Notes: generated by a model from the sequence alone, not told the origin. DNA of 64,000 bases from an uncultured Hoeflea sp. (GCF_947501405.1 NZ_CANMVK010000001.1:1-64000); one strand, 5' to 3'; shown: positions 1 through 9,005, counted from the stretch's first letter. Numbers and translations: made by a program.

Positions 1-28
1 CATTTGAAAAAACCCGACATGGGGACAA

Positions 29-279
<251 letters not shown>

Positions 280-283
280 AATT

Positions 284-316
284 AACCCGCCATCTCAATG
301 AGTTGGCGGGTTTTTT
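284..316 (+). terminator. intrinsic terminator after tRNA-fMet
   Basis: The stem AACCCGCCA/TGGCGGGTT (284-292 and 304-312) has an 11-nt loop and runs into a T tract at 311-316. It begins six bases after the tRNA CCA end. Confidence 0.85.
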
Positions 317-348
317 GATTCTTAAGATACATCTCGAAACGAAACTGG

Positions 349-563
349 TGACCTGCTCCCCTGAATTGTCCTCGCTTTGAGGTTAGCCTGGTCCCTGAAG
401 AAGGAGACAGGCAATGAGACGATCCAGGTTTTCCGACGAGCAGATCATCGGCATTTTGAAAGAGCATCAGGCGGGCATGTCGGCCGCCGATCTGTGCCGC
501 AAATACGGCGTCAGCGACGCGACCTTCTGCTTCGCTGTCCACGAAGGTCAGACGCTGGATTGA
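349..563 (+). pseudogene. truncated IS3-family insertion sequence (left end and orfA 5' part)
   Basis: A 49-codon reading frame starts at ATG 414 behind AAGGAGA and ends at TGA 561. Its first ~39 residues (MRRSRFSDEQIIGILKEH..., then DLCRKYGVSDATF) are the helix-turn-helix N-terminus of IS3-family (IS407-type) OrfA. Intact OrfA proteins are about 85-100 aa, so the match stops after the HTH and the tail is unrelated sequence. TGACCTGCTCCCC at 349 is probably the outer inverted repeat of the element. No orfB follows. Together with the orfB fragment at 8019-8225 it shows IS decay at both ends of the island. Confidence 0.8.
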
Positions 564-592
564 GGCCAGTCTCTTGTTGTACCAATATGGGC

Positions 593-1342
593 TCACTTGA
601 TAATCCGCTCAGTGGTTAGCATCACCCGCCGCGGGTGATTGATCGATGTCATGTATTCAATGGGCTTGGAGCGGGCGTCGGATGCTATGACGTGAATTAC
701 CAGCGCTGCTTCGCCGCGCTTAAGACCAAGCAGTTCCGCATCGTGCAGCTGGGTCGGTACAACACCGATGATGGCATTGGTGCTCTCAGTCACAATGCTA
801 TAGCGATCATGCAACAGGGTGTATAGCGAGACGTCGCCGACCAAGTCATCGGCCGCCAGACCACGAACCAGCCCAACCGGCAAACAACTTGTTTCGATGC
901 AGAACGGCAGGTCACTGACGGTGCGAAGCCGCTTGATCGCCACCACTGGCGCGCCCTTTTCTATCTGCAGACGTTCCGCGACCCGTTGATTGGCGTCGCG
1001 CTGTTCAAAGAGCAAAAGGCGACTGCCTGGTACACCTCCACAGCTCCTGACGATCTCCGAAATACTGTATGGGGGAGAAAGGCCAGCAACCGGCCTTTTG
1101 ACAACCGGCGCCGGCAGGAACGTGCCGCTGGTGCCACGCCGTTCCAGAATGCCTGACGACACCAGTTCGTCAATTGCCTTGCGCAGAGTCATGCGATGTA
1201 CGCCAAAACGCTCGGAGAGTTCGCGCTCGGAGGGTATCCGGTCGCCGGGCAGATAGTCCCGTAGCTCAATCATCTCCAAAATCTTTTGTCGTGTTTGTTC
1301 GTAAACGCGCACCGGCTGCACGTCGATGATCGCGTTGGACAA
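593..1342 (-). CDS. GntR-family regulator with UTRA domain (FrlR-like)
   Basis: Transcription factor, 249 aa from the preferred start. The winged-helix GntR domain covers about residues 12-80 (PSERELSERFGVHRMTLRKA). A UTRA effector domain of the HutC/FrlR type follows, about 95-240, where a phosphorylated sugar or amine would bind. I chose TTG at 1342 because GGAGAGG precedes it at good spacing and the length then matches the family. An upstream extension to 1495 would add 51 residues outside the domain. It is divergent from the frlB-like gene, and the 16-bp inverted repeat at 1555-1593 is its likely operator. By analogy with Bacillus FrlR it should repress the cluster until an Amadori-derived phosphate appears. 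Family is certain; the start and ligand are inferred. Confidence 0.88.
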   Translation of the reverse strand: MSNAIIDVQPVRVYEQTRQKILEMIELRDYLPGDRIPSERELSERFGVHRMTLRKAIDELVSSGILERRGTSGTFLPAPVVKRPVAGLSPPYSISEIVRSCGGVPGSRLLLFEQRDANQRVAERLQIEKGAPVVAIKRLRTVSDLPFCIETSCLPVGLVRGLAADDLVGDVSLYTLLHDRYSIVTESTNAIIGVVPTQLHDAELLGLKRGEAALVIHVIASDARSKPIEYMTSINHPRRVMLTTERIIK

Positions 1343-1547
1343 TGACCCTCTCCATTCTGTTTGAGTTCGCCGTCGCGCGCTTTGGTCTATTTGAGCGTTG
1401 GAGCGCCGCTGAAAAACTCTCGATACATCAATCATAATTAAGTTGAAAGACCATCTCGCACATAGACCAAAATGATCAAGCTCCTCAAACCGCATATGGC
1501 AGATCTGTTCGAGTTACACACAAATGATTCCAGTTAACCCGAGGGTC

Positions 1548-1593
1548 TTGACATTTGGTGTGTGTACCAATTAGTTTTTGGTACACACACCAA
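1548..1593 (+). promoter_or_regulatory. frl promoter with overlapping 16-bp inverted-repeat operator
   Basis: A consensus -35 box TTGACA lies at 1548-1553 and a weaker -10 (TTAGTT) at 1571-1576 after a 17-bp spacer. A perfect inverted repeat overlaps them: TTGGTGTGTGTACCAA at 1555-1570 and its exact complement at 1578-1593, separated by 7 bp. Each arm is itself nearly palindromic (GGTGTGTGTACC). A repressor bound here would cover the spacer, the -10 and the start site. It could also fold as a 16-bp hairpin in the leader. The likely protein is the divergent GntR regulator. Confidence 0.75.
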
Positions 1594-1605
1594 TATGAGG
1601 CAAAC

Positions 1606-2619
1606 ATGGCAACGGACGTGGATGGATCAACGATAATCGAGGCACTATCGACATCGTCGAAATGCGTTCGGGAAGCTTCTGCATTAGGCCATAGTTTGGC
1701 GCAACAGGTGGACCGCGTATATTTTGTTGGCTGCGGGGCTCCGAACAGGATCATGCTCGGTCTGGAGTACTGGTCTCAACGGATCAGTCCGAGCCTGGAG
1801 GTTCGACGCTATTTTCCGGCCGAATTCATGACCCAGGATCCAGCACGCATGGACGGTCGCACGCTTGTCCTGCTTGGTTCAAAATCAGGCACCACACAGG
1901 AAACTGTTGCAGCGGCCGAATTCCTGCGTGACCAGCCGGCGATCACGGTCGGCGTCACTCAGACCGAAGACAAACCGCTGGCGCACGCTGCACACCACGC
2001 TTTGCTGATGGGCGAGACTACGCAGGCGCACTCCGGCATGTTCATGATCATGCAGGCTCTCATGGGTGGTTTATGGGCTGAGCGCGACGACTGGAAGTTC
2101 GAGGAGCAATTGCTTTCGTCGCTCGAAGCGCTGCCGTCCGTGCTTGCCAACACACAGGTGAACAATGATGATCGTGCTGCCGAGGATGCAAGAATCTACA
2201 AGGACGACCGGATCATCTACCACGTGGCGTCCGGCCCCATGTTCAGCACCGCATACGTGTTTGGCGTATGCGTGCTCATGGAGATGCAGTGGATGCACAG
2301 CTATCCGATCGAAGCGGCTGAGTTCTTTCATGGCCCGTTCGAGATCGTCGACAAGGACACACCGCTGGTGCTGTTGCTTGGAGAAGATCCGAGCCGCCCG
2401 CTGATGGAACGGGTCGAGCGGTTTTGCAAGAAGTACACCGAGCGGCTCATTGTTTACGATTCGCGCGATTTTGAGATGCCCGGAATTGCCGAAGACATGA
2501 GAGCGATCGTCGCCCCTTATGTTCTACAAGCCGCGCTGCAACGCATGGCCGAACGTCTGGCAGTCTGGCACGCACAACCGCTGTCGACCCGCCGCTACAT
2601 GTGGAAGACGGAATACTGA
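1606..2619 (+). CDS. frlB: FrlB-like SIS-domain deglycase (fructosamine-6-phosphate deglycase)
   Basis: 337-aa cytoplasmic sugar-isomerase (SIS) protein expected to split a 6-phosphofructosyl-amino acid into glucose-6-phosphate and the free amine. Two SIS halves are visible. RVYFVGCGAP near residue 42 matches the RIYFVACGSP region of E. coli FrlB. The catalytic-face motif AAEFFHGPFEIV carries Glu239 and His242, like EFRHGPLEIV in FrlB. The C-terminus ends RRYMWKTEY, like RRYYGGLVEY. ATG 1606 is chosen because the region upstream is the operator. The kinase gene begins one base after the stop codon. Another SIS substrate (AgaS or FraB type) is possible, but the whole cluster has the frl composition. 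Confidence 0.85.
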   Translation: MATDVDGSTIIEALSTSSKCVREASALGHSLAQQVDRVYFVGCGAPNRIMLGLEYWSQRISPSLEVRRYFPAEFMTQDPARMDGRTLVLLGSKSGTTQETVAAAEFLRDQPAITVGVTQTEDKPLAHAAHHALLMGETTQAHSGMFMIMQALMGGLWAERDDWKFEEQLLSSLEALPSVLANTQVNNDDRAAEDARIYKDDRIIYHVASGPMFSTAYVFGVCVLMEMQWMHSYPIEAAEFFHGPFEIVDKDTPLVLLLGEDPSRPLMERVERFCKKYTERLIVYDSRDFEMPGIAEDMRAIVAPYVLQAALQRMAERLAVWHAQPLSTRRYMWKTEY

Positions 2620-2620
2620 G

Positions 2621-3508
2621 ATGGCGCGGCTGCTCGGCATAGGCGACAACACCGTTGACATCTATGTCGATCAGGGCGTCCAGTTCCCAGGCGGCAATGC
2701 CGTAAATGTGGCCGTCCTCGCCGCACGGCTCGGAGCTCGCGCGTCATACATTGGCTGCGTCGGCCGCGATCATTTCGGTACGTTGGTCCGCAATGCGCTC
2801 GAGACCGAGAATGTAGATATCAGCCATTTGCGCGTGATTGACGCGCCCAACTCATGGTCACGCATCCGGCATATCGGCAATGATCGCGTGTTCGATGGCA
2901 GCAGGCCCAGTTTACGCGGTGCCTATGCACTGACGGCCGGTGATTTCTCCTACATTGCCAGGCACGACATCGTCCATTCCAGCATCTACAGCAAGATCGA
3001 AGATGATCTGAATGCGATCAGTGCCGCCGCACCCTGCATGTCTTTCGATTATTCGAGCGAGTACAACACGTCTTACATTCGTGACACCGCACCGAGTCTG
3101 AAAATCGCATTCCTGTCCGATGCCGACAGCAGTGAGTCGGCCTGCCGGTCGCTGTGCCGAGATGTCTCAGCGCTTGGTCCAGAGACCGTTGTCATTACAC
3201 GCGGACGCAAGGGCGCCATCGGCTATCATTGCGGCGCTTTCCACGACCAGTCAGTTTTGGACGGTCCGGTTGTCGATACACTTGGCGCCGGCGATGGCTT
3301 CATCGCCGCGTTTCTTCTGGCCGTGTGGTCCGGACAACCGCTTTCTGTGGCCCTGCAACGAGGAGCAGAAAGCGCTTTGCGCGTTTGCGCCGAATGCGGC
3401 GCTTTTGGCCATGGGAGCCCAATCCGACCGGGCCAGCCCGGACTGACGCATCCAGGACCTAATTCGGATCACAAGCAACGACCGACGCGCTGCAACAATC
3501 ACGCGTAG
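2621..3508 (+). CDS. frlD: FrlD-like PfkB-family fructosamine kinase
   Basis: 295-aa ribokinase/PfkB kinase that would phosphorylate the imported Amadori product at C6 before FrlB cleavage. The N-terminal GIGDNTVDIY and PGGNAVNVAV motifs match E. coli FrlD (TIGDNCVDIY, SGGNAVNVAV). The ATP-site motif DTLGAGDGF carries the catalytic Asp225. FrlD is about 260 aa, so the extra ~30 residues here are a C-terminal tail rich in Pro, Gly and His after residue ~260, of unknown use. The start ATG follows the upstream TGA by a single base, implying translational coupling. Substrate is inferred from the neighbours; the kinase family is certain. Confidence 0.85.
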   Translation: MARLLGIGDNTVDIYVDQGVQFPGGNAVNVAVLAARLGARASYIGCVGRDHFGTLVRNALETENVDISHLRVIDAPNSWSRIRHIGNDRVFDGSRPSLRGAYALTAGDFSYIARHDIVHSSIYSKIEDDLNAISAAAPCMSFDYSSEYNTSYIRDTAPSLKIAFLSDADSSESACRSLCRDVSALGPETVVITRGRKGAIGYHCGAFHDQSVLDGPVVDTLGAGDGFIAAFLLAVWSGQPLSVALQRGAESALRVCAECGAFGHGSPIRPGQPGLTHPGPNSDHKQRPTRCNNHA

Positions 3509-3559
3509 ACGAAGTATCTAAGGGTAAATCCGCCCAGCAAAACCGATGGAGGAAAGTCA

Positions 3560-4837
3560 ATGAGACATCATCGAGTAACCGCCCTGGCAATGATAACACT
3601 TTTCGGGTCTGCAGCATTCAGTGTCGCGCTGGCAGATACGACGATCAACTTTCTCCACAAATGGCCCGAGCCGGAAAACATGGCATATTTCGAACCGGCC
3701 GTTGAAGCGTTCGAGACCGCCAATCCTGACATCGACGTCGAGATGGAAGCGGTCGCCGACGAACCGTACAAGGACAAGATTCGCGTCTTGATGGCTTCAC
3801 GCCAAGTGCCGGATGTGTTCTTCTCCTGGTCGGGCGAGTTCGGCAAGAATTTCGCGCGCGGCGGACGTGCCTATGACATCACCGACTACGTCTATGACGG
3901 TGAATGGGAAAAGGTGTTCCCAGAAGCGGCGCTGCAACCCTTCAAGTTCGAAGGCCGACTCTATGGTGTTCCGATCAATGTCGACGCCAAATTCATGCTG
4001 TACAATACCAGCGTTTTTGAAGAGCATGGCATCGAGGTGCCCGAAACGTTCGACGACCTTCTTGCGGTTTGCGCGACGCTGAACGAAGCTGGCGTGGTGC
4101 CGATCAATTTCGGCAACCAGTTTCCATGGGCAGCTTCACACTACATCGGCGAAATCATCGCCAAACTGGTACCCAATGATGTGCGGACCGCTGACTATGC
4201 GCTGACACGTCCTGCCGATGAGCTCTACACGCATACCGGTTACGTCGAAGCGCTTACAGCGTTTCAACAGCTCAATGACGAAGGCTGCTTCAACCGTGGC
4301 TCCAACGCGTTAACCCATCCGATCGCACGCGGTTCGTTCTTGGCCGGTCGTGGTGCAATGATCTACATGCAAATGGTTGAGTTTGGGCGTATTTCCGGAT
4401 CGCCGATTGACGAATCGGGATGGGACTTCTTCACCTTGCCGGCGTTCTCGGATGGCGCCGGTGATCCTGGCATCATAACCGGCGCTCCAGACGGATTCAT
4501 GATCTCGTCAGAAACCGAAAACATCGACGAAGCTATCCAGTTCTTGAAGTTTCTGACCACGCCGGAACAGGCCAAGCAATATGTTGACATCACCGGCATG
4601 ACCAGTTCGGTTAAGGGCGCGGTTACCGCCGAAAACGCCGATGAACGCGTTCTGCAAGGACTTAAATATCTCGATGCGGCGTCAGGCTTGGCGCTGTGGT
4701 TGGATACGGACATGGACGCCCGCTCAACCGAGGTGCTTCTGGCCGGGGCACAGGGCATTATCGGCGGCACCGAGACGCCCGAAGGCGTTATGGAAGAGGT
4801 CCGCCACACTGCCAAGCTGGTCCAGCAGGAACGCTGA
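3560..4837 (+). CDS. family 1 sugar-type ABC transporter substrate-binding protein (FrlO-like)
   Basis: 425-aa periplasmic binding protein. A Sec signal peptide (about residues 1-25, ending SVALA-DTT) is followed by an extracellular solute-binding family 1 fold (NFLHKWPEPENMAYFEPAVEAFETANPDIDVE). GGAGG stands 7 nt before the ATG. It heads the transport half of the operon and is followed by two permeases and an ATPase, the same gene set as Bacillus frlO-frlN-frlM plus MsmX. Likely ligand: fructosyl-amino acids or glycated peptides; a plain oligosaccharide is the alternative. Confidence 0.85.
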   Translation: MRHHRVTALAMITLFGSAAFSVALADTTINFLHKWPEPENMAYFEPAVEAFETANPDIDVEMEAVADEPYKDKIRVLMASRQVPDVFFSWSGEFGKNFARGGRAYDITDYVYDGEWEKVFPEAALQPFKFEGRLYGVPINVDAKFMLYNTSVFEEHGIEVPETFDDLLAVCATLNEAGVVPINFGNQFPWAASHYIGEIIAKLVPNDVRTADYALTRPADELYTHTGYVEALTAFQQLNDEGCFNRGSNALTHPIARGSFLAGRGAMIYMQMVEFGRISGSPIDESGWDFFTLPAFSDGAGDPGIITGAPDGFMISSETENIDEAIQFLKFLTTPEQAKQYVDITGMTSSVKGAVTAENADERVLQGLKYLDAASGLALWLDTDMDARSTEVLLAGAQGIIGGTETPEGVMEEVRHTAKLVQQER

Positions 4838-4871
4838 GACTGATGGCTGATTTAACCTGGGGCACGATTTG

Positions 4872-5750
4872 ATGTCATCGCGCATACACCGAATCGTGCC
4901 CTATCTGTTCGTGCTCCCGCCGCTCATCCTGCTTGCTGTCTTCGTCTATGGACCAGCGTTCGAAAATGTCATCTTCAGCTTGCATTCGTGGAGTTCGATC
5001 AATCCTGACTGGGAGTTTGTCGGGCTGCGGAACTACCGACAACTCTTTGCCAATCCGGTTTTCTGGGTCTCGCTGTCCAACAATACGCTATATGCAGTAA
5101 TTTCCGTTATCGTTCAGGTGTTCGTCGCCTTGGGGATTGCTGCGGTGCTGTCAGCTGGCATCTTCCGGCCAAGGCTCAACACTTTTTTTCGCACATCTGT
5201 GTTTCTGCCCGCCATCCTGCCGGTGACGGTGGTCGGTCTTTTGTGGCAGCTCATTTACCAGCCGTCGATCGGTCTGATTGATCAATTCCTGTTTTCCACC
5301 GGCCTCGGCAACCTCTCCCGTGTTTGGCTCGGCGAGGAACAAACGGCGATCTACGCCATTATCCTGGTCTCGCAGTGGCAGTGGACGGGTTACATGGTGG
5401 CGCTGTTCATGGTGGCGATTGCTGCAATTCCAACCGATCTTTATGAGGCGCTCGAAATGGAGGGCGCCACGCGTATTCAGCAGTTCCGCTACGTAACTTT
5501 GCCCGGAGTGCGAGAGTCGACATTGATCTTCACGGTCATCACTATTTTCGGCGCCTTCAAAGTGTTCGACATTGTCTGGGTGATGACGGCCGGCGGCCCA
5601 AATCGGGCCAGCGAGGTGCTCGGCACGCATATGTATCGCTCGGCGTTCCGCGACGATGTGGTGGGTTATTCGTCTGCTGTTGCAACTGTGATCTTTGTCA
5701 TCACGATCTGCGTCGGCATAGTTCAACTCATGTTGCAGCGAGACGAGTGA
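4872..5750 (+). CDS. ABC sugar permease (MalF/FrlN type)
   Basis: 292-aa inner-membrane permease with six predicted helices (for example FVLPPLILLAVFVYGPAF at the N-terminus). A MalF-type EAA loop appears at ALEMEGATRIQQFRYVTLPG, the contact site for the ATPase. The start is ATG 4872; a TTG one codon upstream is less likely. The gene ends within the next permease start, so the two subunits are translationally coupled. It forms the heteromeric channel with the following permease for the frl substrate. Confidence 0.9.
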   Translation: MSSRIHRIVPYLFVLPPLILLAVFVYGPAFENVIFSLHSWSSINPDWEFVGLRNYRQLFANPVFWVSLSNNTLYAVISVIVQVFVALGIAAVLSAGIFRPRLNTFFRTSVFLPAILPVTVVGLLWQLIYQPSIGLIDQFLFSTGLGNLSRVWLGEEQTAIYAIILVSQWQWTGYMVALFMVAIAAIPTDLYEALEMEGATRIQQFRYVTLPGVRESTLIFTVITIFGAFKVFDIVWVMTAGGPNRASEVLGTHMYRSAFRDDVVGYSSAVATVIFVITICVGIVQLMLQRDE

Positions 5751-6610
5751 AAATGGCCCAAGCCATGGCTCATAGAGTACAGCGGTCACGGCGTCGCGCG
5801 ATTGTCAACCATGGTGGTCTTCTGCTGCTGTTCTGGATTTTAACGGCGATTTCAATCTATCCATTGATTTGGCTGGTTCTCAGTTCGCTGAAAACGTCCT
5901 CTGAGATGTTCGGTAACTCCTGGGCGTTCCCGGAGGTCTGGCAGTGGGACAACTACGTCCAGGCATGGAACGCCGGCATTTCGCGCTATTTGCTGTCAAG
6001 CGTCATCGTCACGTTGATCTCGACACTGTTGGTTGTCTATCTGTCGGCGGCCGCTGCCTATGCCTTGGTGGTGCTGCGGTTCCGCGGCAAAGCAGCTATC
6101 TACGCCCTGATCCTTGGCGGGCTGATCCTGCCGCCAGAGGTCGCTCTATTCCCGCTTTTCCAAACGCTGACGTGGCTTGGTATCTACAACACCTATTGGG
6201 CGCTGATCATTCCTTACACGGCGTTCGGAATTCCCTTCGCCACCTTTCTGATCCGCGCTTACATGGTGAAGATACCGATCGAACTTTCGGAGGCCGCAGC
6301 GATGGATGGTGCCGGTCCGCTCTGGTCCTTCCGCAACATCTATCTGCCATTGTGTCGACCAGTGTTAGCCTCTGCGGCACTCATTCAATCCATGCGCAGC
6401 TGGAATGAATTCATTTTCGCGTTGTCCTTCGTCGAGAGCGAGAACGTCAAGACCATCACGATCGGCATGATGAGTTTCGCAAACGCGTTGCGCAGCGATT
6501 GGTCAGTGTTGATGGCGGGTCTCGTGATCTCCATCATTCCGGTGCTGCTGGTCTTCATTGTGCTTCAACGGCAATTCATCGGCGGGCTGACGCAGGGCGC
6601 GGTTAAATGA
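5747..6610 (+). CDS. ABC sugar permease (MalG/FrlM type)
   Basis: 287-aa inner-membrane permease, six helices, with the MalG-type EAA loop ELSEAAAMDGAGPLWSFRNI. GTG 5747 overlaps the preceding TGA (GTGA); ATG 5753 two codons later is an equally possible start. Its conserved C-terminal RQFIGGLTQGAVK is typical of carbohydrate transporter CUT1 permeases. It pairs with the upstream MalF-type subunit and the downstream ATPase. Confidence 0.9.
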   Translation: MKMAQAMAHRVQRSRRRAIVNHGGLLLLFWILTAISIYPLIWLVLSSLKTSSEMFGNSWAFPEVWQWDNYVQAWNAGISRYLLSSVIVTLISTLLVVYLSAAAAYALVVLRFRGKAAIYALILGGLILPPEVALFPLFQTLTWLGIYNTYWALIIPYTAFGIPFATFLIRAYMVKIPIELSEAAAMDGAGPLWSFRNIYLPLCRPVLASAALIQSMRSWNEFIFALSFVESENVKTITIGMMSFANALRSDWSVLMAGLVISIIPVLLVFIVLQRQFIGGLTQGAVK

Positions 6611-6620
6611 GGGATTGGAG

Positions 6621-7739
6621 ATGATCAAACTGGAAGCTCAGTCGCTAACCAAGGACTTTGGCTCCGTGCGCGCTTTGGACGATATTTCATTCACCGTTGC
6701 CGAGCGGGAGTTCGTGGTCTTGGTCGGCCCCTCCGGATGCGGAAAGTCCACTCTGCTCCGTCTGATCGCCGGCCTGGAAGAAATCAGCAATGGCAAACTG
6801 ATCATTGAAGGCTCCCGCGTCAATGACGTTCCAGCCTCGCAGCGCGGGCTGGCCATGGTGTTTCAGTCCTACGCGCTTTATCCGCACATGACTGTCGAGG
6901 AGAACATGTCAGTCGGTCTGCGTATCGCGGGAAAGCCGAAAGACGAAATTCGCCAGAAAGTGAAGACCGCCGCCCAGATCCTGCAACTGGACGAACTTCT
7001 TGCCCGCAAACCAAAGCAATTGTCTGGTGGACAACGCCAGCGCGTGGCAATCGGACGCGCCATCGTCCGCGATCCGACCGTCTTTCTGTTCGACGAACCG
7101 CTTTCCAATCTCGATGCGGCGTTGCGTCTGCAAATGCGTCTGGAGATTGCAAAGCTGCACAAGCAACTCAATGCAACGATGATTTATGTGACGCACGACC
7201 AAGTCGAAGCGATGACGCTTGCCGACAAGATTATTGTACTCAACAATGGCAAGATCGAGCAGACGGGATCGCCGCTCGAACTCTATCGCCAGCCGCTTAA
7301 CCGGTTTGTTGCCGGTTTCATCGGTAGCCCGCAGATGAACTTTCTCGACGGGCGGATCACCGCGGCGGGCGACAAAAAGGCGACGATTAATCTGGACTGC
7401 GGTCTTTCGGTGCCGCTCGAAGATTTGGACGCCAGCCTGGCAGGCAAGCGCGCCACGCTCGGCATCCGGCCAGAGCACATCGTGATCTTGAGTGAGGAAA
7501 GGCAAACGGTTGCCCCTGCGTGCGCCAACGTGCAGGTCGTCGAGCACCTTGGATCCCAGACAATCATCTATGCTAACCTGGAAGATGGGACCGCATTGAG
7601 CATCATTGATGACGAGACAACGGAGCAATGTCCTGGCGAGTTGATTGCCATCGACGTCCCATCAAACGCTGCTTATCTGTTTGACGAAAACGGCATTGAA
7701 CGACTCAGGAGCAGTCGTATCTCCGAGCGAAAAAAGTAA
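6621..7739 (+). CDS. ABC sugar-transport ATPase (MsmK/UgpC/MalK type)
   Basis: 372-aa nucleotide-binding subunit. Walker A GPSGCGKST is near residue 37, the Q-loop is VFQSYALYPHM, the signature LSGGQRQRVAIGRA, Walker B VFLFDEPLSNLD and the switch His VTHDQVEAM. A C-terminal TOBE/MalK regulatory domain follows (LGIRPEHI). The start ATG 6621 follows GAGGGA at 6-nt spacing. It powers the two upstream permeases. In Bacillus the frl importer borrows the shared ATPase MsmX; here a dedicated copy sits in the operon. Confidence 0.92.
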   Translation: MIKLEAQSLTKDFGSVRALDDISFTVAEREFVVLVGPSGCGKSTLLRLIAGLEEISNGKLIIEGSRVNDVPASQRGLAMVFQSYALYPHMTVEENMSVGLRIAGKPKDEIRQKVKTAAQILQLDELLARKPKQLSGGQRQRVAIGRAIVRDPTVFLFDEPLSNLDAALRLQMRLEIAKLHKQLNATMIYVTHDQVEAMTLADKIIVLNNGKIEQTGSPLELYRQPLNRFVAGFIGSPQMNFLDGRITAAGDKKATINLDCGLSVPLEDLDASLAGKRATLGIRPEHIVILSEERQTVAPACANVQVVEHLGSQTIIYANLEDGTALSIIDDETTEQCPGELIAIDVPSNAAYLFDENGIERLRSSRISERKK

Positions 7740-8018
7740 GGCGGCCATTCAAAAAGACTGCTTCCGTTCATACAGCTAAGATCGATCGTTGGCGTTACCC
7801 AAGTCGATGCCTTCTGGTCGTGGATTTTTGACACCACTGGTGGCTAAGCGGAAGTTGCGCCACCGCAGTTTTTCGGAACTCCGGAGACATCCGTTCCCGG
7901 GTAGGATTGCTGGCGAATGACGAACTAATGCCGTCATTCGGTGCATATCTGGATATAGCCATTGAACCGCACCGGGTGTCTAGCCCCCTGTCTCTGGATC
8001 GCTGATGTGGCGTTTCTT
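7740..8018. other. intergenic stretch between frl operon and IS fragment
   Basis: 279 bases with no convincing reading frame, terminator or recognisable IS end. The last ~50 bases (TGTCTAGCCCCCTG near 7977-7990) may include the outer end of the decayed IS3-type element that follows; no matching opposite end was found. Confidence 0.4.
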
Positions 8019-8225
8019 TCATATGGTTTCTGGCATGGGCGGACACATGTTGAGCGCCTGATGGGGACGGGTGTGATTGTATTGTCTGAGCCAGTGATTG
8101 ATGACGATCTGGGCCTGCTTTGTTGTTGTGAACCACTCTGCATTGAGAACCTCCCGGCGTAGTGTGCCATTGAACCGCTCGTTGTATCCATTCTCCCAGG
8201 GCGATGCCTCCGGCTCTTTTACTGG
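8019..8225 (-). pseudogene. C-terminal fragment of IS3-family OrfB transposase
   Basis: Reading the minus strand from about 8225 to the TGA at 8019 gives about 65 residues of the integrase-core C-terminus: PWENGYNERFNGTLRREVLN, then a TTTKQAQIVINHWL helix and the ending YNHTRPHQALN. This is the rve/rve_3 end carrying the last catalytic Glu of the DDE triad (in PWEN). The N-terminal ~200 residues are missing and the frame is closed upstream, so the element is inactive. A different subfamily from the orfA scrap at 414 is possible. Confidence 0.85.
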
Positions 8226-8240
8226 CTTTCAGGATCACGA

Positions 8241-8677
8241 CTATTGCCCGCCCTTGGTTCCAAGCGCCTCAATCAGCTCAACACGCATGAAGGCGATATA
8301 GCCGCAGGTTTCCTTGATCTCCGCTTCCGCTGCCTCATCCAACAACAACGTGCCACGATTGGCATGATAGGCAATCTGATTGAGATTGTTCGCGATGTGG
8401 GTTTGACCCAGCATGCTCAGAATCCTGCCCAGTGCTTCTTGATTCGTAACCGGGGGTAAGAGCGCCGTTTCCGCTGTGCGGCTTCCGCACCAAACAGCCA
8501 TTTGCGGATATAGGCGCTGACTGACATGCCATCGGACAGATTTTGTAGTTTCGCCAGCTCCTCCTCTGTCAACCGAAGTGTCACACGTGGCGGCTTAGTT
8601 GATTTTGGCAATTGGGTAGCGCTCTTGAAAGAACTGCTATGATCGCTATTGCCGACGCTATGTCCATGATTACTCAT
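8241..8677 (-). pseudogene. mobC: frameshifted mobC-like plasmid mobilisation protein
   Basis: MobC-type relaxosome accessory protein split by one base. From ATG 8677 the frame reads a ribbon-helix-helix N-terminus (PPRVTLRLTEEELAKLQNL, then SVSAYIRKWLFG) and stops after KKHWAGF. The adjacent frame continues the family sequence (TNQEALGRILSMLGQT, ANNLNQIAYHANRG, CGYIAFMRVELIEALG). Adding one C to the C5 run (G5 on the + strand, 8452-8456) restores a single ~145-aa protein. No relaxase gene is nearby. It indicates that mobilisable plasmid or ICE material was once present. A sequencing indel in the homopolymer is the alternative. Confidence 0.8.
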
Positions 8678-8743
8678 ATGGAAAGCCCTCGCTGCTGTGC
8701 TCGGGTAACATCCCAAGCGGCATACAACAAACGGCGCTGGTTG

Positions 8744-8761
8744 CCTGCCCCCGTAACCAAA
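8744..8761 (+). other. putative attR: duplicate of the tRNA-fMet 3' end
   Basis: CCTGCCCCCGTAACCAAA matches the tRNA 3' end at 263-280 (CCTGCCCCCGCAACCAAA) at 17 of 18 bases, in the same orientation and without a tRNA body upstream. A strong terminator follows at 8791, as would be expected for the ancestral tRNA downstream sequence. It would bound an ~8.5-kb island (frl, IS scraps, mobC) inserted at the tRNA. No integrase is present between the copies. Confidence 0.6.
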
Positions 8762-9005
8762 TCAAACAAAAATGCAAAACAACAAATGCAAAAGCCCTGC
8801 CCCTAACGGACAGGGCTTTTTTGTTATGCGGCGTTGTGCGCATCAACAAGACTGCATTCCTCAGACCCTTTGGACAGTGTAGGGACGGGATGTAAGGCCG
8901 ACCAATGAACATGACGCCGGCAAGCGGGTGCGGAAGGCGGACAGAACCGGACACCATCCGAATACCTGATCCTTTCGTCCTGGAGCGATTTCCAGTCGAG
9001 AAAAT
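8762..9005. other. intergenic region between putative island end and sqr operator
   Basis: Apart from the terminator at 8791-8822 I see no gene or repeat here. Short frames on both strands lack family features and ribosome-binding sites. Confidence 0.4.
8791..8822 (+). terminator. intrinsic terminator downstream of the att-like site
   Basis: The stem AAAGCCCTG/CAGGGCTTT (8791-8799 and 8811-8819) continues into a run of six T. It is probably the original terminator of the tRNA-fMet locus before island insertion. Confidence 0.8.

Noticed and set aside
1343-1495. N-terminal extension of the GntR regulator
   Set aside because: No ribosome-binding site found, no domain match, and the TTG at 1342 has a strong site and gives family length.
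8701-8761. a second tRNA gene
   Set aside because: Only the 3' end is tRNA-like; there is no anticodon arm or 5' acceptor strand, so I call it an att-like remnant.
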